DNA from: Niastella koreensis GR20-10
GTDB taxonomy: Bacteria > Bacteroidota > Bacteroidia > Chitinophagales > Chitinophagaceae
Reading direction: 5' to 3'
Assembly (NCBI RefSeq): GCF_000246855.1
Contig: NC_016609.1
Location: 8,134,744 to 8,198,743, forward strand
DNA length: 64,000 nt
A model generated the notes under the pieces. That model searched no databases, had not been told where the DNA came from, and worked only from the letters and a program-made list of their open reading frames with translations. Below are positions 33,993-44,240 of the stretch, in pieces. Position 1 is the stretch's first letter, and the number at the start of each line of letters is the position of its first letter. Made by a program: the position numbers and the translations under genes.

Positions 33993-35102
33993 TTAGAACT
34001 TCAATGCATATAATTCCATTGCTGATTCTTTACCCTTTAAATCAACCAGGCCCAGGTTAACGGATTGCCAGTTCTTTAAATTGGTTTGGGAAACAAAAGC
34101 TTTTGAAGTGATTACCTGTTGATTCAGTTCGCTGGTGGCAGAACGCAGGCGGGCCGCGGTGTTCATGGTATCGCCACTCATGGCCAGGTCTTTTTTTATA
34201 ACGCCTATTTCGCCAATGGTTACTTCACCGGTATGAATGCCTGCTCTGAATTCGGGTACAACTCCGTATTGTCTTTTAAAATAGTTTTTGTTGCGCTGTA
34301 GTAATCTTTTACATTCCAGCAACGCCAGCAGGCATTTTCTGTTGGCGTTTTGTTTTTTAACCGTCCAGGAGGCCACTACTTCATCACCCACATACTGATA
34401 GATCTGGCCATCGTTTTCCAGCAAGGCTATCGAAATAAAGTAGATGAAATCGCGTATGAAGCGGAAGTATTTTTTATGACCCAGTTGTTCGGCAATACTG
34501 GTGGAATCAACGAGGTCGACAAAGATAACTGTGCGGGTTTCAATTTTGGGTGTTAAGTACCGGCCTGCCAGGATATCGAAAAAAACACCGGGCGAATACT
34601 TTTCATTTACTTCAATGAACAGGATGGTAACCAGGAAGGTGATCAACCACCGAACCCATTGACTGACGAAAAGGCCAAACTGAAATGTTTTATAGTAATG
34701 ATGGCCTAGCTCGGTATTGAGCGGCTCTTTTTCAATTAGCCAGATGTAGGTAAAGTGTAGAATATAGTTCAATAAAAAAGCAGCTATTACCAGCAGCACG
34801 CATTTTACGAGCAGACTTAACCAAAGGGGCAGATTTCTTACCAGGTGTTTTAACTGGTAAATAAGCAGGTAAGCCATAGTAAGACAAATCAAAAAAACCA
34901 ACCCGGTGCGTAATAACAGCACCGCCGAAGTATGTATGTCGAACGGTTGCTCCGCCTCGTCCATATGGTCACGGAAGAATTTATACAAATAAACACCTGT
35001 GTCTACGATGGTCCAGAATAAACCGGTCATCAGCATCAGCTTTATGCGGTACCTGCTGATGGCGCCTAGTTTGAGCACAATATGATGACCAAATGCTTTC
35101 AT
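33993..35102 (-). CDS. membrane class III nucleotide cyclase (Pycsar-like candidate)
   Basis: A 369-residue cyclase: four hydrophobic segments (about 21-41, 61-83, 95-118, 141-163), then a class III catalytic domain (about 188-365). Both metal aspartates are present (Asp196 in IFVDLVDS and Asp240 in YVGDEV), as are Asn314 and Arg318 of GDTMNTAARL. The residue that is Lys in adenylate cyclases (three before GD) is Gln236, while Asp305 is kept, so base preference is not canonical for ATP. The ATG lies one base after the stop of the HD/PycTM-like gene; in Pycsar systems a pyrimidine cyclase and a transmembrane effector are encoded as such a pair. It may alternatively be an ordinary cAMP/cGMP signalling enzyme. 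Confidence 0.85.
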   Translation of the reverse strand: MKAFGHHIVLKLGAISRYRIKLMLMTGLFWTIVDTGVYLYKFFRDHMDEAEQPFDIHTSAVLLLRTGLVFLICLTMAYLLIYQLKHLVRNLPLWLSLLVKCVLLVIAAFLLNYILHFTYIWLIEKEPLNTELGHHYYKTFQFGLFVSQWVRWLITFLVTILFIEVNEKYSPGVFFDILAGRYLTPKIETRTVIFVDLVDSTSIAEQLGHKKYFRFIRDFIYFISIALLENDGQIYQYVGDEVVASWTVKKQNANRKCLLALLECKRLLQRNKNYFKRQYGVVPEFRAGIHTGEVTIGEIGVIKKDLAMSGDTMNTAARLRSATSELNQQVITSKAFVSQTNLKNWQSVNLGLVDLKGKESAMELYALKF

Positions 35103-35103
35103 A

Positions 35104-36357
35104 TCACGAGCTGTATGGTGAAACGGATGATGAATTTATTACCGGTTGCGTGGGCGTATGAACCGAAATGGCAATTATAAAGGCAATTACCGAGAGGAAT
35201 AGTCCGATCGTAAACACGGTATAGGCCAGCCTGATGAGTTTGTATTTACGGGCCAGTACAACGCCCAGTTGATGAATATCCATTATTAATGAGCTGTATA
35301 AATAATCGGGGTCGCGCATCATGGTATTCATGGCCCATTTATACTCGCTTAATTCCGATCTGTAAAAATTGCCAAAGAACAACAGGTTGGTGTTTTTATG
35401 AAGAATATCTTCCCGGCTGAAACTTCCTGTAGATACTTTGGGCCGCGTAGCCATAATAGCAATGAGAATGGTTGTGAGTGAAGAGGCCAGGAATAAAAAT
35501 GTAGGAATAGTTAAATGTCTTTCTACTTCTATGCGGCGGATAAGCACCGATAAGATCACTGAAATAATAATGGCATTCACACTGATTAAAATACTGGCTT
35601 TACCATCGGCCATCCGGCTCAGTTCCAAATGATTTCCCGAGGTTAACCGCAACATGGTTTGAATGCCTCTGCCAACCAACGAATTCTTTTGTTTGGCTAT
35701 GGGGTCTTTTGCTTTTTCGGGCAGCAATAAGGTTTCGCTTACATTGAGGCCTTCTATACGCTTGTTTATTTTTTTATTGAGCCTGCGCATGTTCTTGTCC
35801 TTTCCCCTTTGCAACAGGCCTATGCAATAGGAAGTGTAGAACTGGTGTTTCGCCAGCAGATCGAGGCTGTTCCTTTCCCAATCCATTACCATGGTATTCA
35901 TATTACGCAGAACCAATTCCTTCTTCATGGCTTTGTTGGTTTCCTTAAACTCGGTAAGGCCGAAATGATAGGTATCTGCATCGCAAATGATCTGTTCCTG
36001 CAACGTTTGGGGTGTTGGCGGAAATTTGGTGATGCGAATAAGGGCGGCTATCTTATTCACCATTTCTCCATCATCGGTTTTTGACAGCATGAATTCTGAC
36101 ATCAGGGCCACGCTTTTTTCTTCGTGGTTGCTTGGGTCGCTTATGAGGTGACCGGTATCGTGAAACCAGGCTGCTATAAATAATTCAAGCAGCTCCTTGT
36201 CGGGCATTTTGTAGTGAGCTGCAATTTCATGCGCGCGCTCTACCACATTTTGAGTGTGTTGCAGGTTATGAAACACCAGGTTGGCGTGGTTGTGTTGTTT
36301 AAACAGCGCCCTTACGTGACTTTCTGTATCCAATAGCAGCGCATTATATGTTGACAT
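35104..36357 (-). CDS. HD phosphohydrolase with Pycsar-effector-like transmembrane domain
   Basis: A 417-residue protein. The N-terminal HD domain (about 1-180) has His34, His66-Asp67 (AAWFHDTGH) and Asp126/Asp128 (ICDADTYHFG), so the metal site looks intact. After a basic linker, residues 240-400 resemble the PycTM effector domain (formerly DUF5706): KASILISVNAIIISVILS, a second helix at about 282-303, a conserved-looking cytoplasmic stretch (FFGNFYRSELSEYKWAM), and a final helix at about 375-398. In Pycsar defence the PycTM effector permeabilises the membrane upon binding cCMP or cUMP. The HD part could hydrolyse the signal or a nucleotide. It is coupled to the cyclase (1-base gap) and follows the phosphoesterase fusion by 10 bases. 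Confidence 0.85.
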   Translation of the reverse strand: MSTYNALLLDTESHVRALFKQHNHANLVFHNLQHTQNVVERAHEIAAHYKMPDKELLELFIAAWFHDTGHLISDPSNHEEKSVALMSEFMLSKTDDGEMVNKIAALIRITKFPPTPQTLQEQIICDADTYHFGLTEFKETNKAMKKELVLRNMNTMVMDWERNSLDLLAKHQFYTSYCIGLLQRGKDKNMRRLNKKINKRIEGLNVSETLLLPEKAKDPIAKQKNSLVGRGIQTMLRLTSGNHLELSRMADGKASILISVNAIIISVILSVLIRRIEVERHLTIPTFLFLASSLTTILIAIMATRPKVSTGSFSREDILHKNTNLLFFGNFYRSELSEYKWAMNTMMRDPDYLYSSLIMDIHQLGVVLARKYKLIRLAYTVFTIGLFLSVIAFIIAISVHTPTQPVINSSSVSPYSS

Positions 36358-36367
36358 ACGAATAGAA

Positions 36368-39300
36368 TTAAAATGTTAAGTTCAATTTGGTGCCCAGGGT
36401 GAAATTCACGATGTGTTCTTCTTTTGAAAAACCCACGGTAGCAGACACCAGCACCATATTATAGGGTACATAATAAAAACCGCCCCCATAAGCATAATGC
36501 CATTGGTGGCTTTCTTCACCCTTTAACCAAACCCGGCCCACGTCGTTAAACGCCACCAGGCCAACCTGACCCGGCAGCACATACGATTTACTATCGAACA
36601 GTTTTACGCGAAACTCCAGGCTGCCATAGGCCAGGGAGTTACCGGAGAACCGGTTCTTTCTAAAGCCGCGTAAATAGTTGTTGGCGCCCAGCGTAAGCGC
36701 CTGAAAATATTCCAGGCTGTTACTGTATATGTGGCCGCCGCCTAACCGTAAAACGGTAACCCATTTTGCCGGAAAGCTCATACTTGCATAAACGGTCATG
36801 TCTGATTCCAGCTTGGTGAGGGGCGAACTGTTTTTATTAAGCGGTTGCAGTTGGGTAAAGGTGGTGAGCCAGTTGATACCCCGGGTAGGGAATAATTCAT
36901 TGTTCAGGTTGTTGATCAGGAACCCGGCTTTGCCGCCTGCATAGGCCTTCACTCCATACACATCGCTTGAATCGAGCCCAACATGCGAGGGTTTACCCAG
37001 GATGTAATTTTCGTTGTTCTTCTGATCGTTCCAGTAACGATAGATGGAAGGGCCGGCGAATACGCTGAACACAGAAGCCACTTTATACCTGAATAAAAAA
37101 TCGCCTGCTATGTCTTTATACCGTACGCGGTAATATTTTATGCTTGAATCCTGGCTGACCTTTGTATTGTTGCCAAAGCCAAAGAAATTGCCCAGCGCGG
37201 GGTTCATTATTTCGGCATTGATCACCAGATCTGTTTTTGGCAATACATCTACAAACAACGCCCTGTATTTTGCCTGCATGGCCTTTTGACTGGTTGCAAA
37301 CAATACAGAAAGCCGTTGTTCAGAAGAGTAGGGCGCTTTACGGAAGGCATATTTGCGATACCATAAGCCAAAGCCGGCCATAAATCCATCATCCGCATTG
37401 TAGCCAAGGTTGATGCGGGGAAAATGGAAAACGTTGTACTGGTATTGATCGGTAAAATCATAATCATTCACATTGGGATGGCTGCTGAAGCGGTTTTTGG
37501 TATAGCTTCCTTTGTCAACATAATTCTTTTCTGTATTAAGGTCGTACAGGTAATTTTTAATATTACCGGTTATATGAAAGGTATCATCGCCTTTGCCACC
37601 TATTACACGTAAAAATGTTTTGTTGGGAACGTTGGCCGAGATATCGAACTTGTCATTGCCGCGCAAACCGTATAACCTTATTTCTTTTGTTTTTGCGGGA
37701 TCGAACAGGCGGTCGTACATCACAAAGCCTGAATCTTTTCCTTCATGCGCCAGTACCTGCACGCGTACATTTTTTCCTTCGTTGTATACTTTAAATAGTT
37801 CTGTTTTATTGCTGCCTAATACGGTCACCTGTTTGGCCAGGAAATCGTAATATTTCATTGATTTTTTTCCCAGGTCGTTGCGCCGGCTGATGAGTTTATC
37901 GGCTGTTTCTTTACCATCGAGGGCATAGATCTCCGGCGGCATTTGTTTCACTGCTTTTTGAATAGCAGTATCTGTCATCTGGCGTCTGAAAACAGTGGTC
38001 ACCGAATCCCATTCTTTGCTGTCAAGATCGTTCAGGAACAGGCGGTCAAAATCTTTTGACACCACTGCCAGGTGGTTTATATCATGTATCTTATATGTTA
38101 ATCCTTTTAAGAAGGGGAGCCGCTTGCGGGATAAATAAGCTATTAATAAACCATCTGAATGAAAGAAGGCCTGGTCACGGTCTTTGGGAATAGGATAATA
38201 TAATTTGCCCTGGCCGGTATCGCGTACGCCCCATTTAAACTGGTCCATATGGCGGTCCCAGTCGGCTACTAAAATATCGAGCAGGCGGGCTTTCAATACT
38301 TCGGTTTGTATAACCCGTTTATTATTGTCTTCGGTCATTTCATTGAAAATTTTTATGGAGCCCTTGGTATCGGTGCCATCCCAGCTGGCATCTTTGGGTT
38401 CCAGCATACAAACCTTATTGGCAAACAAGGGCCGGTAAACGCCAAAGGCCAGGTCGTCGGGCACCAGGAAAAACTGGGGCGTGGCATGTGCTATATGTTC
38501 TGAAGCAGCCATTGATGCAATGGGTAATGGTGCATAGGGTTGGGCAGCCGAGATCATATCCTGCACAATTTCTGACGCCATGGTGCTACGCAGGTTTTCG
38601 GGCAACGCTTCTTCGGGGTCTTTTTCTACAGTACGTAAGGCCCACTCCTTTCCATTTTTATCTTCGAGGGTAAGCGATTTGGTTTGTTTTCCGCCGCCCA
38701 TGCTCTTTATCTTAAAGCCGCCGTGTTCTTCTTTAATGCGGAATACTTTTAGTTTCACCGGTTGCCCCCAAACGTCGCGATAATTGTTACCGAGCACCAG
38801 CCTTTTCAGGTCTGTTGCCTTTTTTTTATAGCGTAAGCCAGCAGCGGCTTCATAATAATCCGTGTAGGGTGGTATTTGTAATTTAGCGGTGTCTTCCCTG
38901 AGGGTGGGTGGTTTTGAAAAGTCGATGATGTTTTTTGAATAGGTTTCTCTGGTTGTTTCTGAGTCAATATCTACCGTGTAGAATTTGCAGGTCACCGTTT
39001 TGTTTTTTGAAATCTCCAGCACGGCAAAACCTAATGAATCACCATTTATATACAGGGAGTTCTTACTTTTTTCAGCCCGGCTGGTATGACAACCTGCCCC
39101 ACTCACAATATAATAGTGGCTGGTATCTTTGAGTAATTGTAAGCTATGGTCGTGGCCGGTTGCATAGATAATGTTGGGATGTAATCTTGTTTGGGCCCTG
39201 ATCATGTTCACCATATTGGTATAAGCGGGATAGCTGATATCCTGCGGACTGCCAAACACACTACGGCTGATGGGATAAATAGAACCTAATACCGGCAAGG

Positions 39301-40018
39301 GTATCCACAGGTTCTTTTTCATATCGGTAAAGGGAAAGATGTGTTGTTTTAAACCATAATACCCGCCATGCACGCCATTACTCATAAAGGGATGGTGGCA
39401 GGCCATGATCACCAGCTTGTTGTAGTTTTTGCGTAACATATCAGACAGCTGAATCATAAATTCGTTCTGGGTTTTACAGGGGCAATCCCATTCAACGCCA
39501 GGTTTATCTTTCTGGTGCAGGAACCACTGGCTGTCGAAAACGATCATGACCACATCTTTACTGATCTCCACTTCTACCGGTCCGGGACAACCTTCTTTGG
39601 GAATAAACTCAACATTTTTTTCTTTCATCAGGTTTACATAGGCCTCCTGGCGTAACAGGCTTTCCCAGCCATAGTCGCGGCCATTGGACCAGTCGTGATT
39701 ACCGGGGATCATATAAACATGGGCGGGGGTATTGGCGGCTACATTCATTTGCGAATCGAGCACCGATCTTGATACATTGTAATTCCTGTTGCCTTCATCA
39801 GGCAAACCAAACTGGTACAGGTTATCGCCGAGGTAAACGATGGTTGTTTTTTTATCGGGGTGCATGTATTTTTTTATCGCTGAAGCAACCGGATGTTTGC
39901 CATTGACCAATGCACCGGCGTCACCAACTAAAATAATCCGTGAGGCTACCGAGTCATTTGTTTGAGCTAAAAGTACATGGCCAGTCGATACCATAAAAAG
40001 AGCAAACAAGTACTTCAT
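36368..40018 (-). CDS. exported metallophosphoesterase / kinase-like / Omp85 barrel fusion
   Basis: A 1216-residue protein with signal peptide (to LLAQ, residue 19). Residues 27-320 form a calcineurin-like phosphoesterase with all metal motifs: VGDAG (Asp33), YLGDN (Asp65), GNHD (106-109), CHHP (207-210), GHDH (288-291). Residues about 400-640 carry DWDRHMDQFKWG (586-597) and PIPKDRDQAF (609-618), a pattern reminiscent of CotH/HipA/Fam20-type atypical kinases. The C-terminal third (about 850-1216) is an Omp85-type barrel with the LRGF lid-lock motif and a Phe-ending last strand. The enzyme domains thus probably sit at the outer membrane. The ATG overlaps the stop of the propeller lipoprotein gene by 4 bases. 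Confidence 0.85.
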   Translation of the reverse strand: MKYLFALFMVSTGHVLLAQTNDSVASRIILVGDAGALVNGKHPVASAIKKYMHPDKKTTIVYLGDNLYQFGLPDEGNRNYNVSRSVLDSQMNVAANTPAHVYMIPGNHDWSNGRDYGWESLLRQEAYVNLMKEKNVEFIPKEGCPGPVEVEISKDVVMIVFDSQWFLHQKDKPGVEWDCPCKTQNEFMIQLSDMLRKNYNKLVIMACHHPFMSNGVHGGYYGLKQHIFPFTDMKKNLWIPLPVLGSIYPISRSVFGSPQDISYPAYTNMVNMIRAQTRLHPNIIYATGHDHSLQLLKDTSHYYIVSGAGCHTSRAEKSKNSLYINGDSLGFAVLEISKNKTVTCKFYTVDIDSETTRETYSKNIIDFSKPPTLREDTAKLQIPPYTDYYEAAAGLRYKKKATDLKRLVLGNNYRDVWGQPVKLKVFRIKEEHGGFKIKSMGGGKQTKSLTLEDKNGKEWALRTVEKDPEEALPENLRSTMASEIVQDMISAAQPYAPLPIASMAASEHIAHATPQFFLVPDDLAFGVYRPLFANKVCMLEPKDASWDGTDTKGSIKIFNEMTEDNNKRVIQTEVLKARLLDILVADWDRHMDQFKWGVRDTGQGKLYYPIPKDRDQAFFHSDGLLIAYLSRKRLPFLKGLTYKIHDINHLAVVSKDFDRLFLNDLDSKEWDSVTTVFRRQMTDTAIQKAVKQMPPEIYALDGKETADKLISRRNDLGKKSMKYYDFLAKQVTVLGSNKTELFKVYNEGKNVRVQVLAHEGKDSGFVMYDRLFDPAKTKEIRLYGLRGNDKFDISANVPNKTFLRVIGGKGDDTFHITGNIKNYLYDLNTEKNYVDKGSYTKNRFSSHPNVNDYDFTDQYQYNVFHFPRINLGYNADDGFMAGFGLWYRKYAFRKAPYSSEQRLSVLFATSQKAMQAKYRALFVDVLPKTDLVINAEIMNPALGNFFGFGNNTKVSQDSSIKYYRVRYKDIAGDFLFRYKVASVFSVFAGPSIYRYWNDQKNNENYILGKPSHVGLDSSDVYGVKAYAGGKAGFLINNLNNELFPTRGINWLTTFTQLQPLNKNSSPLTKLESDMTVYASMSFPAKWVTVLRLGGGHIYSNSLEYFQALTLGANNYLRGFRKNRFSGNSLAYGSLEFRVKLFDSKSYVLPGQVGLVAFNDVGRVWLKGEESHQWHYAYGGGFYYVPYNMVLVSATVGFSKEEHIVNFTLGTKLNLTF

Positions 40019-40872
40019 GATTTCGCTTTCTTGTTATATTTAAAAAATAGGATGTTAGCTACGCCGCTTTTTGCCGATTCGTTTGAAATGAGCATATCTC
40101 CCTGTGGGGAAAAAGTAATTCCTTCCGGTTGTTTAAAAACCCCTTCATCCAGCGGATAAGCTTGTTTGGGGTTGCCCTTACGATCGGCTATCACTAACAG
40201 CTTATTGATAGACGATAGAATGAACAACTCATCTGTAACGGGGTTAATAGCTGCGGCAGAGGGTTTGAACTTCATCTTTTTTTCTCCTATCATGCTGGCA
40301 ATGGCCGTTACGTTGATAGAAGCGGAGTCGTCAAAATGTTTGTTAAGCAGGTTGAAGTTGAAAGCGGTCAATGCCTTCTTTTTGTCGATCTCACAGTCCT
40401 TGCAAATCATAGTGAGTTTAAACAGGTGCGGATCGTAGTACAGGATCTCGAATTCGTTCCCCTTCGATGGAAATTCTATCTCCTGCGACAAGATCTGGTT
40501 ATGATCGTCGAAAGTGAAGGCGGTTATGTCGCCATCGCTTTGCAGTACATAAAAGACCTTGTCAATCATTACCAGGTCTTCATAATCCCCGTCTCCCGAA
40601 AACTTCCATTTACGAATAGGTTTGCCGCCCGTTAAAGGCACCTTATACAGCCAGCCGAATTCATCCCCCACGGCAAACACACTGGTGTCTTTTGCATAGA
40701 AGGCCACTCCTGAAATTTCATCCAGCTCTACGGGTAGTTTTAATAAGAAAGGTTTGTTGAGGTCGTAGCCATCGGGACTTTTATATACAGGATCGCCACT
40801 GGCTGATGAAGAGCAATGGCTGTTGATGGTAGCAATGAACAGGCATAATAAGCACGTGGATCTGTAAAGCAT
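40015..40872 (-). CDS. SdiA-regulated-type beta-propeller lipoprotein
   Basis: A 285-residue lipoprotein (signal ending NSHC, Cys20 from the ATG at 40872; a GTG start at 40890 would add six residues). The mature part is a beta-propeller resembling the SdiA-regulated/YjiK family: LDEISGVAFYAKDTSVFAV, GDGDYEDLVMI, FKPSAAAINPVTDELFIL, QPEGITFSPQGDMLISNE. YjiK-like proteins are extracytoplasmic with no known reaction. It is the first gene of the operon that continues with the phosphoesterase fusion, the HD/PycTM-like gene and the cyclase. Confidence 0.8.
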   Translation of the reverse strand: MLYRSTCLLCLFIATINSHCSSSASGDPVYKSPDGYDLNKPFLLKLPVELDEISGVAFYAKDTSVFAVGDEFGWLYKVPLTGGKPIRKWKFSGDGDYEDLVMIDKVFYVLQSDGDITAFTFDDHNQILSQEIEFPSKGNEFEILYYDPHLFKLTMICKDCEIDKKKALTAFNFNLLNKHFDDSASINVTAIASMIGEKKMKFKPSAAAINPVTDELFILSSINKLLVIADRKGNPKQAYPLDEGVFKQPEGITFSPQGDMLISNESAKSGVANILFFKYNKKAKS

Positions 40873-41355
40873 ATAAGTTTGATGGCTCACGGGTTATGTT
40901 TCAAAATCCAGTGCCATGGGTGAAGGGGGATTGTATATCAATAGACTGTTATATGTGGTGTGGAAATTCGTCTACAATGGAAAAGAGTTGATAGCGTTGA
41001 TAAGGTTAATAAAGCTGATAGAGGAATACAGTTAACAGGTTGACAGGTTAAAACGTTAAAAGGTTGACGGTTGCAGGCAGGTTGATTATCAATGCTTTTC
41101 TTCTAAAAAATTCAAAAATCAGTTCTACTTTTTCAATTATCGCATTCTGAAATTCAATTATCTGGTCAAAAAATTCAAAATAATGAGCGTTCAATTGAAA
41201 AGAACGATCAATCTTTTAAATCAAATGGCTGCCCAATTCAACAGAACAGTCTTTCCATTAAATTGAATGAACGCCCAATTCAATTGCAAACGCTGTTGGT
41301 TAAATTACAGGGTTTGTTAATTCAATTTCAAACATTGAAATTCTATGGATCAGTG
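40873..41355. other. repeat-rich intergenic region, two parts
   Basis: From about 40986 to 41080 are GTTGATAGCGTTGATAAGG and CAGGTTGACAGGTTAAAACG words. From about 41090 to 41350 the sequence is AT-rich with some ten copies of AATTCAA or its complement, spaced irregularly. Only very short frames exist. It should hold the promoter of the four-gene operon starting at 40872, but I cannot locate a clear TAnnTTTG. Confidence 0.5.
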
Positions 41356-42006
41356 TTACTTCTTCGGTTTAACTTCTTTCTGATAATACTTACAAACTTC
41401 GGTAATGCCGCATTTGTCGCATTTGGGATTACGGGCAACACAAACGTAGCGGCCATGTAAAATAAGCCAGTGGTGGGCGATATGGATCAGTTCTTTGGGG
41501 ATTTGTGCGATGAGTTGCTTTTCGGCAGCCAGGGGCGTTTTGGCGTTCAGGGTGAGGCCAATGCGTGCTGCTACCCGGAAGACGTGGGTATCTACCGCCA
41601 TATTGGGCTGCTGGTCAACTACCGAGGTAATGACATTAGCCGTTTTTCTGCCTACGCCGGGGAGCGTAACCAGCTCATCAACCGTGAGCGGGACTTCGCC
41701 ATTAAACTCCGTTTGGAGCTTTTGGGCCATCCCAATCAGGTGTTTGGTTTTGTTGTTGGGGTATGAGATACTTCTTATTAACGGGAACAGTTCATCAAAA
41801 GTGGCTTTTGACAAACTGGCCGCGTCCGGGTATTTCTCAAAAATAGCCGGTGTAGTCATGTTAACCCGTTTGTCGGTACACTGTGCCGACAAGATTACCG
41901 CCACCAGTAACTGGTAGGGATTATCATACAGCAACTCAGTTTCCGCATCGGGTGCATGATGCAAAAAATAGTCGATTACAAACTGGTAACGTTGTTTTCT
42001 TGTCAT
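41356..42006 (-). CDS. nth: endonuclease III
   Basis: A 216-residue HhH-GPD base-excision DNA glycosylase/AP lyase removing oxidised pyrimidines. The hairpin LPGVGRKTANV carries catalytic Lys121, Asp139 lies in AVDTHVFRV, and the 4Fe-4S ligands are Cys189, 196, 199 and 205 (C-x6-C-x2-C-x5-C). The C-terminal Lys-rich tail is short. Monocistronic. Confidence 0.96.
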   Translation of the reverse strand: MTRKQRYQFVIDYFLHHAPDAETELLYDNPYQLLVAVILSAQCTDKRVNMTTPAIFEKYPDAASLSKATFDELFPLIRSISYPNNKTKHLIGMAQKLQTEFNGEVPLTVDELVTLPGVGRKTANVITSVVDQQPNMAVDTHVFRVAARIGLTLNAKTPLAAEKQLIAQIPKELIHIAHHWLILHGRYVCVARNPKCDKCGITEVCKYYQKEVKPKK

Positions 42007-42101
42007 TCTTTCACTTAGAATGACTGCGAAATTAAGGGAGTGGATTAATGTAGCCCAATGATTGTTACATTATTGGGGGTACTTGTTTTCTGCCTGAAGT
42101 T

Positions 42102-42335
42102 TTAAGCAGTTGCAGTAGCCGTTTCACGGGCGTATTGCAAGATGTTCATAATAACTTCTGTTCTGGGAGATTCAACGATCTTGTCCAGGTTTCGGGCAGA
42201 GGCTTTCAAAACCTCTAATTTTTCGCGAAGCGTCCAGTCTTCCTCTAATGCGGCTTCAATAGCGGCATTCATTGCCGGCGAGGTTTCTTTGTACAAATAG
42301 CGTAAAAGGTCCTCCGGTGTAAAGAGAATAGTCAT
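42102..42335 (-). CDS. small conserved-looking protein, unknown function
   Basis: A 77-residue acidic helical protein (FTPEDLLRYLYKETSPAMNAAIEAALEEDW near the start). I use the ATG at 42335; an in-frame ATG at 42377 adds 14 residues. The mix of an acidic N-terminal helix pair and SPRTEVIMNILQYARE resembles small helical proteins common in Chitinophagaceae, some anti-sigma-like, but there is no membrane segment or Cys motif. Function unknown. Confidence 0.65.
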   Translation of the reverse strand: MTILFTPEDLLRYLYKETSPAMNAAIEAALEEDWTLREKLEVLKASARNLDKIVESPRTEVIMNILQYARETATATA

Positions 42336-42509
42336 AGGCAAACCATTTATGTCCTTATAAAATTCCGAAAGAGTCAATTTCGGAGTCCGTCCGTGTTATA
42401 AAACGATATTAGGTTTCTCTTATTGTGCAGGAGATTGGATAGGAATGAGAGAATTCGATGACAATATATAAAAAGGCGGTGAATGATGCAATAGGAGGAC
42501 CGAAACTAC

Positions 42510-42806
42510 TTATTCAGGTGATATGAACAAATCTTCATTGTCCCGTTTCATGAGGTACTTTTCGCGGGCGTATTTTTCGAGCTTTTCGGGGCTCTGCTTA
42601 AGGCCTTCCAGTTCCTTTTTAGTAGTATCTATCTGTTGGAGGTAGTAATCCCGGCTTTGTTCCAGTTGCTTCAGCTCGTTGCGGTACTTGAAGTGGGTGG
42701 TAATAATATCGCGGTCGTCGAAGAACAACAGCCATACTGTAAACACCAGGGTGGTGAGTATGTATTTGTTTTTAAGCCAGGCGGGTATGTTTTTGAGAAG
42801 CTTCAT
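42510..42806 (-). CDS. FtsB/DivIC-like septum formation initiator
   Basis: A 98-residue bitopic protein: short cytoplasmic start, transmembrane helix (about 17-33, ILTTLVFTVWLLFF), a coiled coil (ELKQLEQSRDYYLQQIDTTKKELEGLKQ) and the DivIC-type end LEKYAREKYLMKRDNEDLF. It is a member of the FtsB-FtsL-FtsQ division complex. Start at the ATG 42806. It follows eno, the usual Bacteroidota gene order, but the spacer has been filled by repeat sequence. Confidence 0.88.
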   Translation of the reverse strand: MKLLKNIPAWLKNKYILTTLVFTVWLLFFDDRDIITTHFKYRNELKQLEQSRDYYLQQIDTTKKELEGLKQSPEKLEKYAREKYLMKRDNEDLFISPE

Positions 42807-42814
42807 ATTTAAAA

Positions 42815-42905
42815 CAAGCCACAAGCTGCGAGCTACAAGCCAGGAAAAGACTGAAATACCAGGCTCTCCTATGGCTTGTAGCTTGCGGCTTGAAGCTTGC
42901 AGTTG
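42815..42905. repeat. CTTGCAGCTTG-type repeat
   Basis: Words AAGCTGCGAGCTACAAGCC and GGCTTGTAGCTTGCGGCTTGAAGCTTGCAG; the two halves are roughly inverted, allowing a long hairpin between eno and ftsB. The same words encode the PBP4 signal peptide at 21551. Confidence 0.65.
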
Positions 42906-42911
42906 TATTCC

Positions 42912-44210
<1,299 letters not shown>

Positions 44211-44240
44211 TTAGTTTAAATTATTGTCTATTGGAATTAT

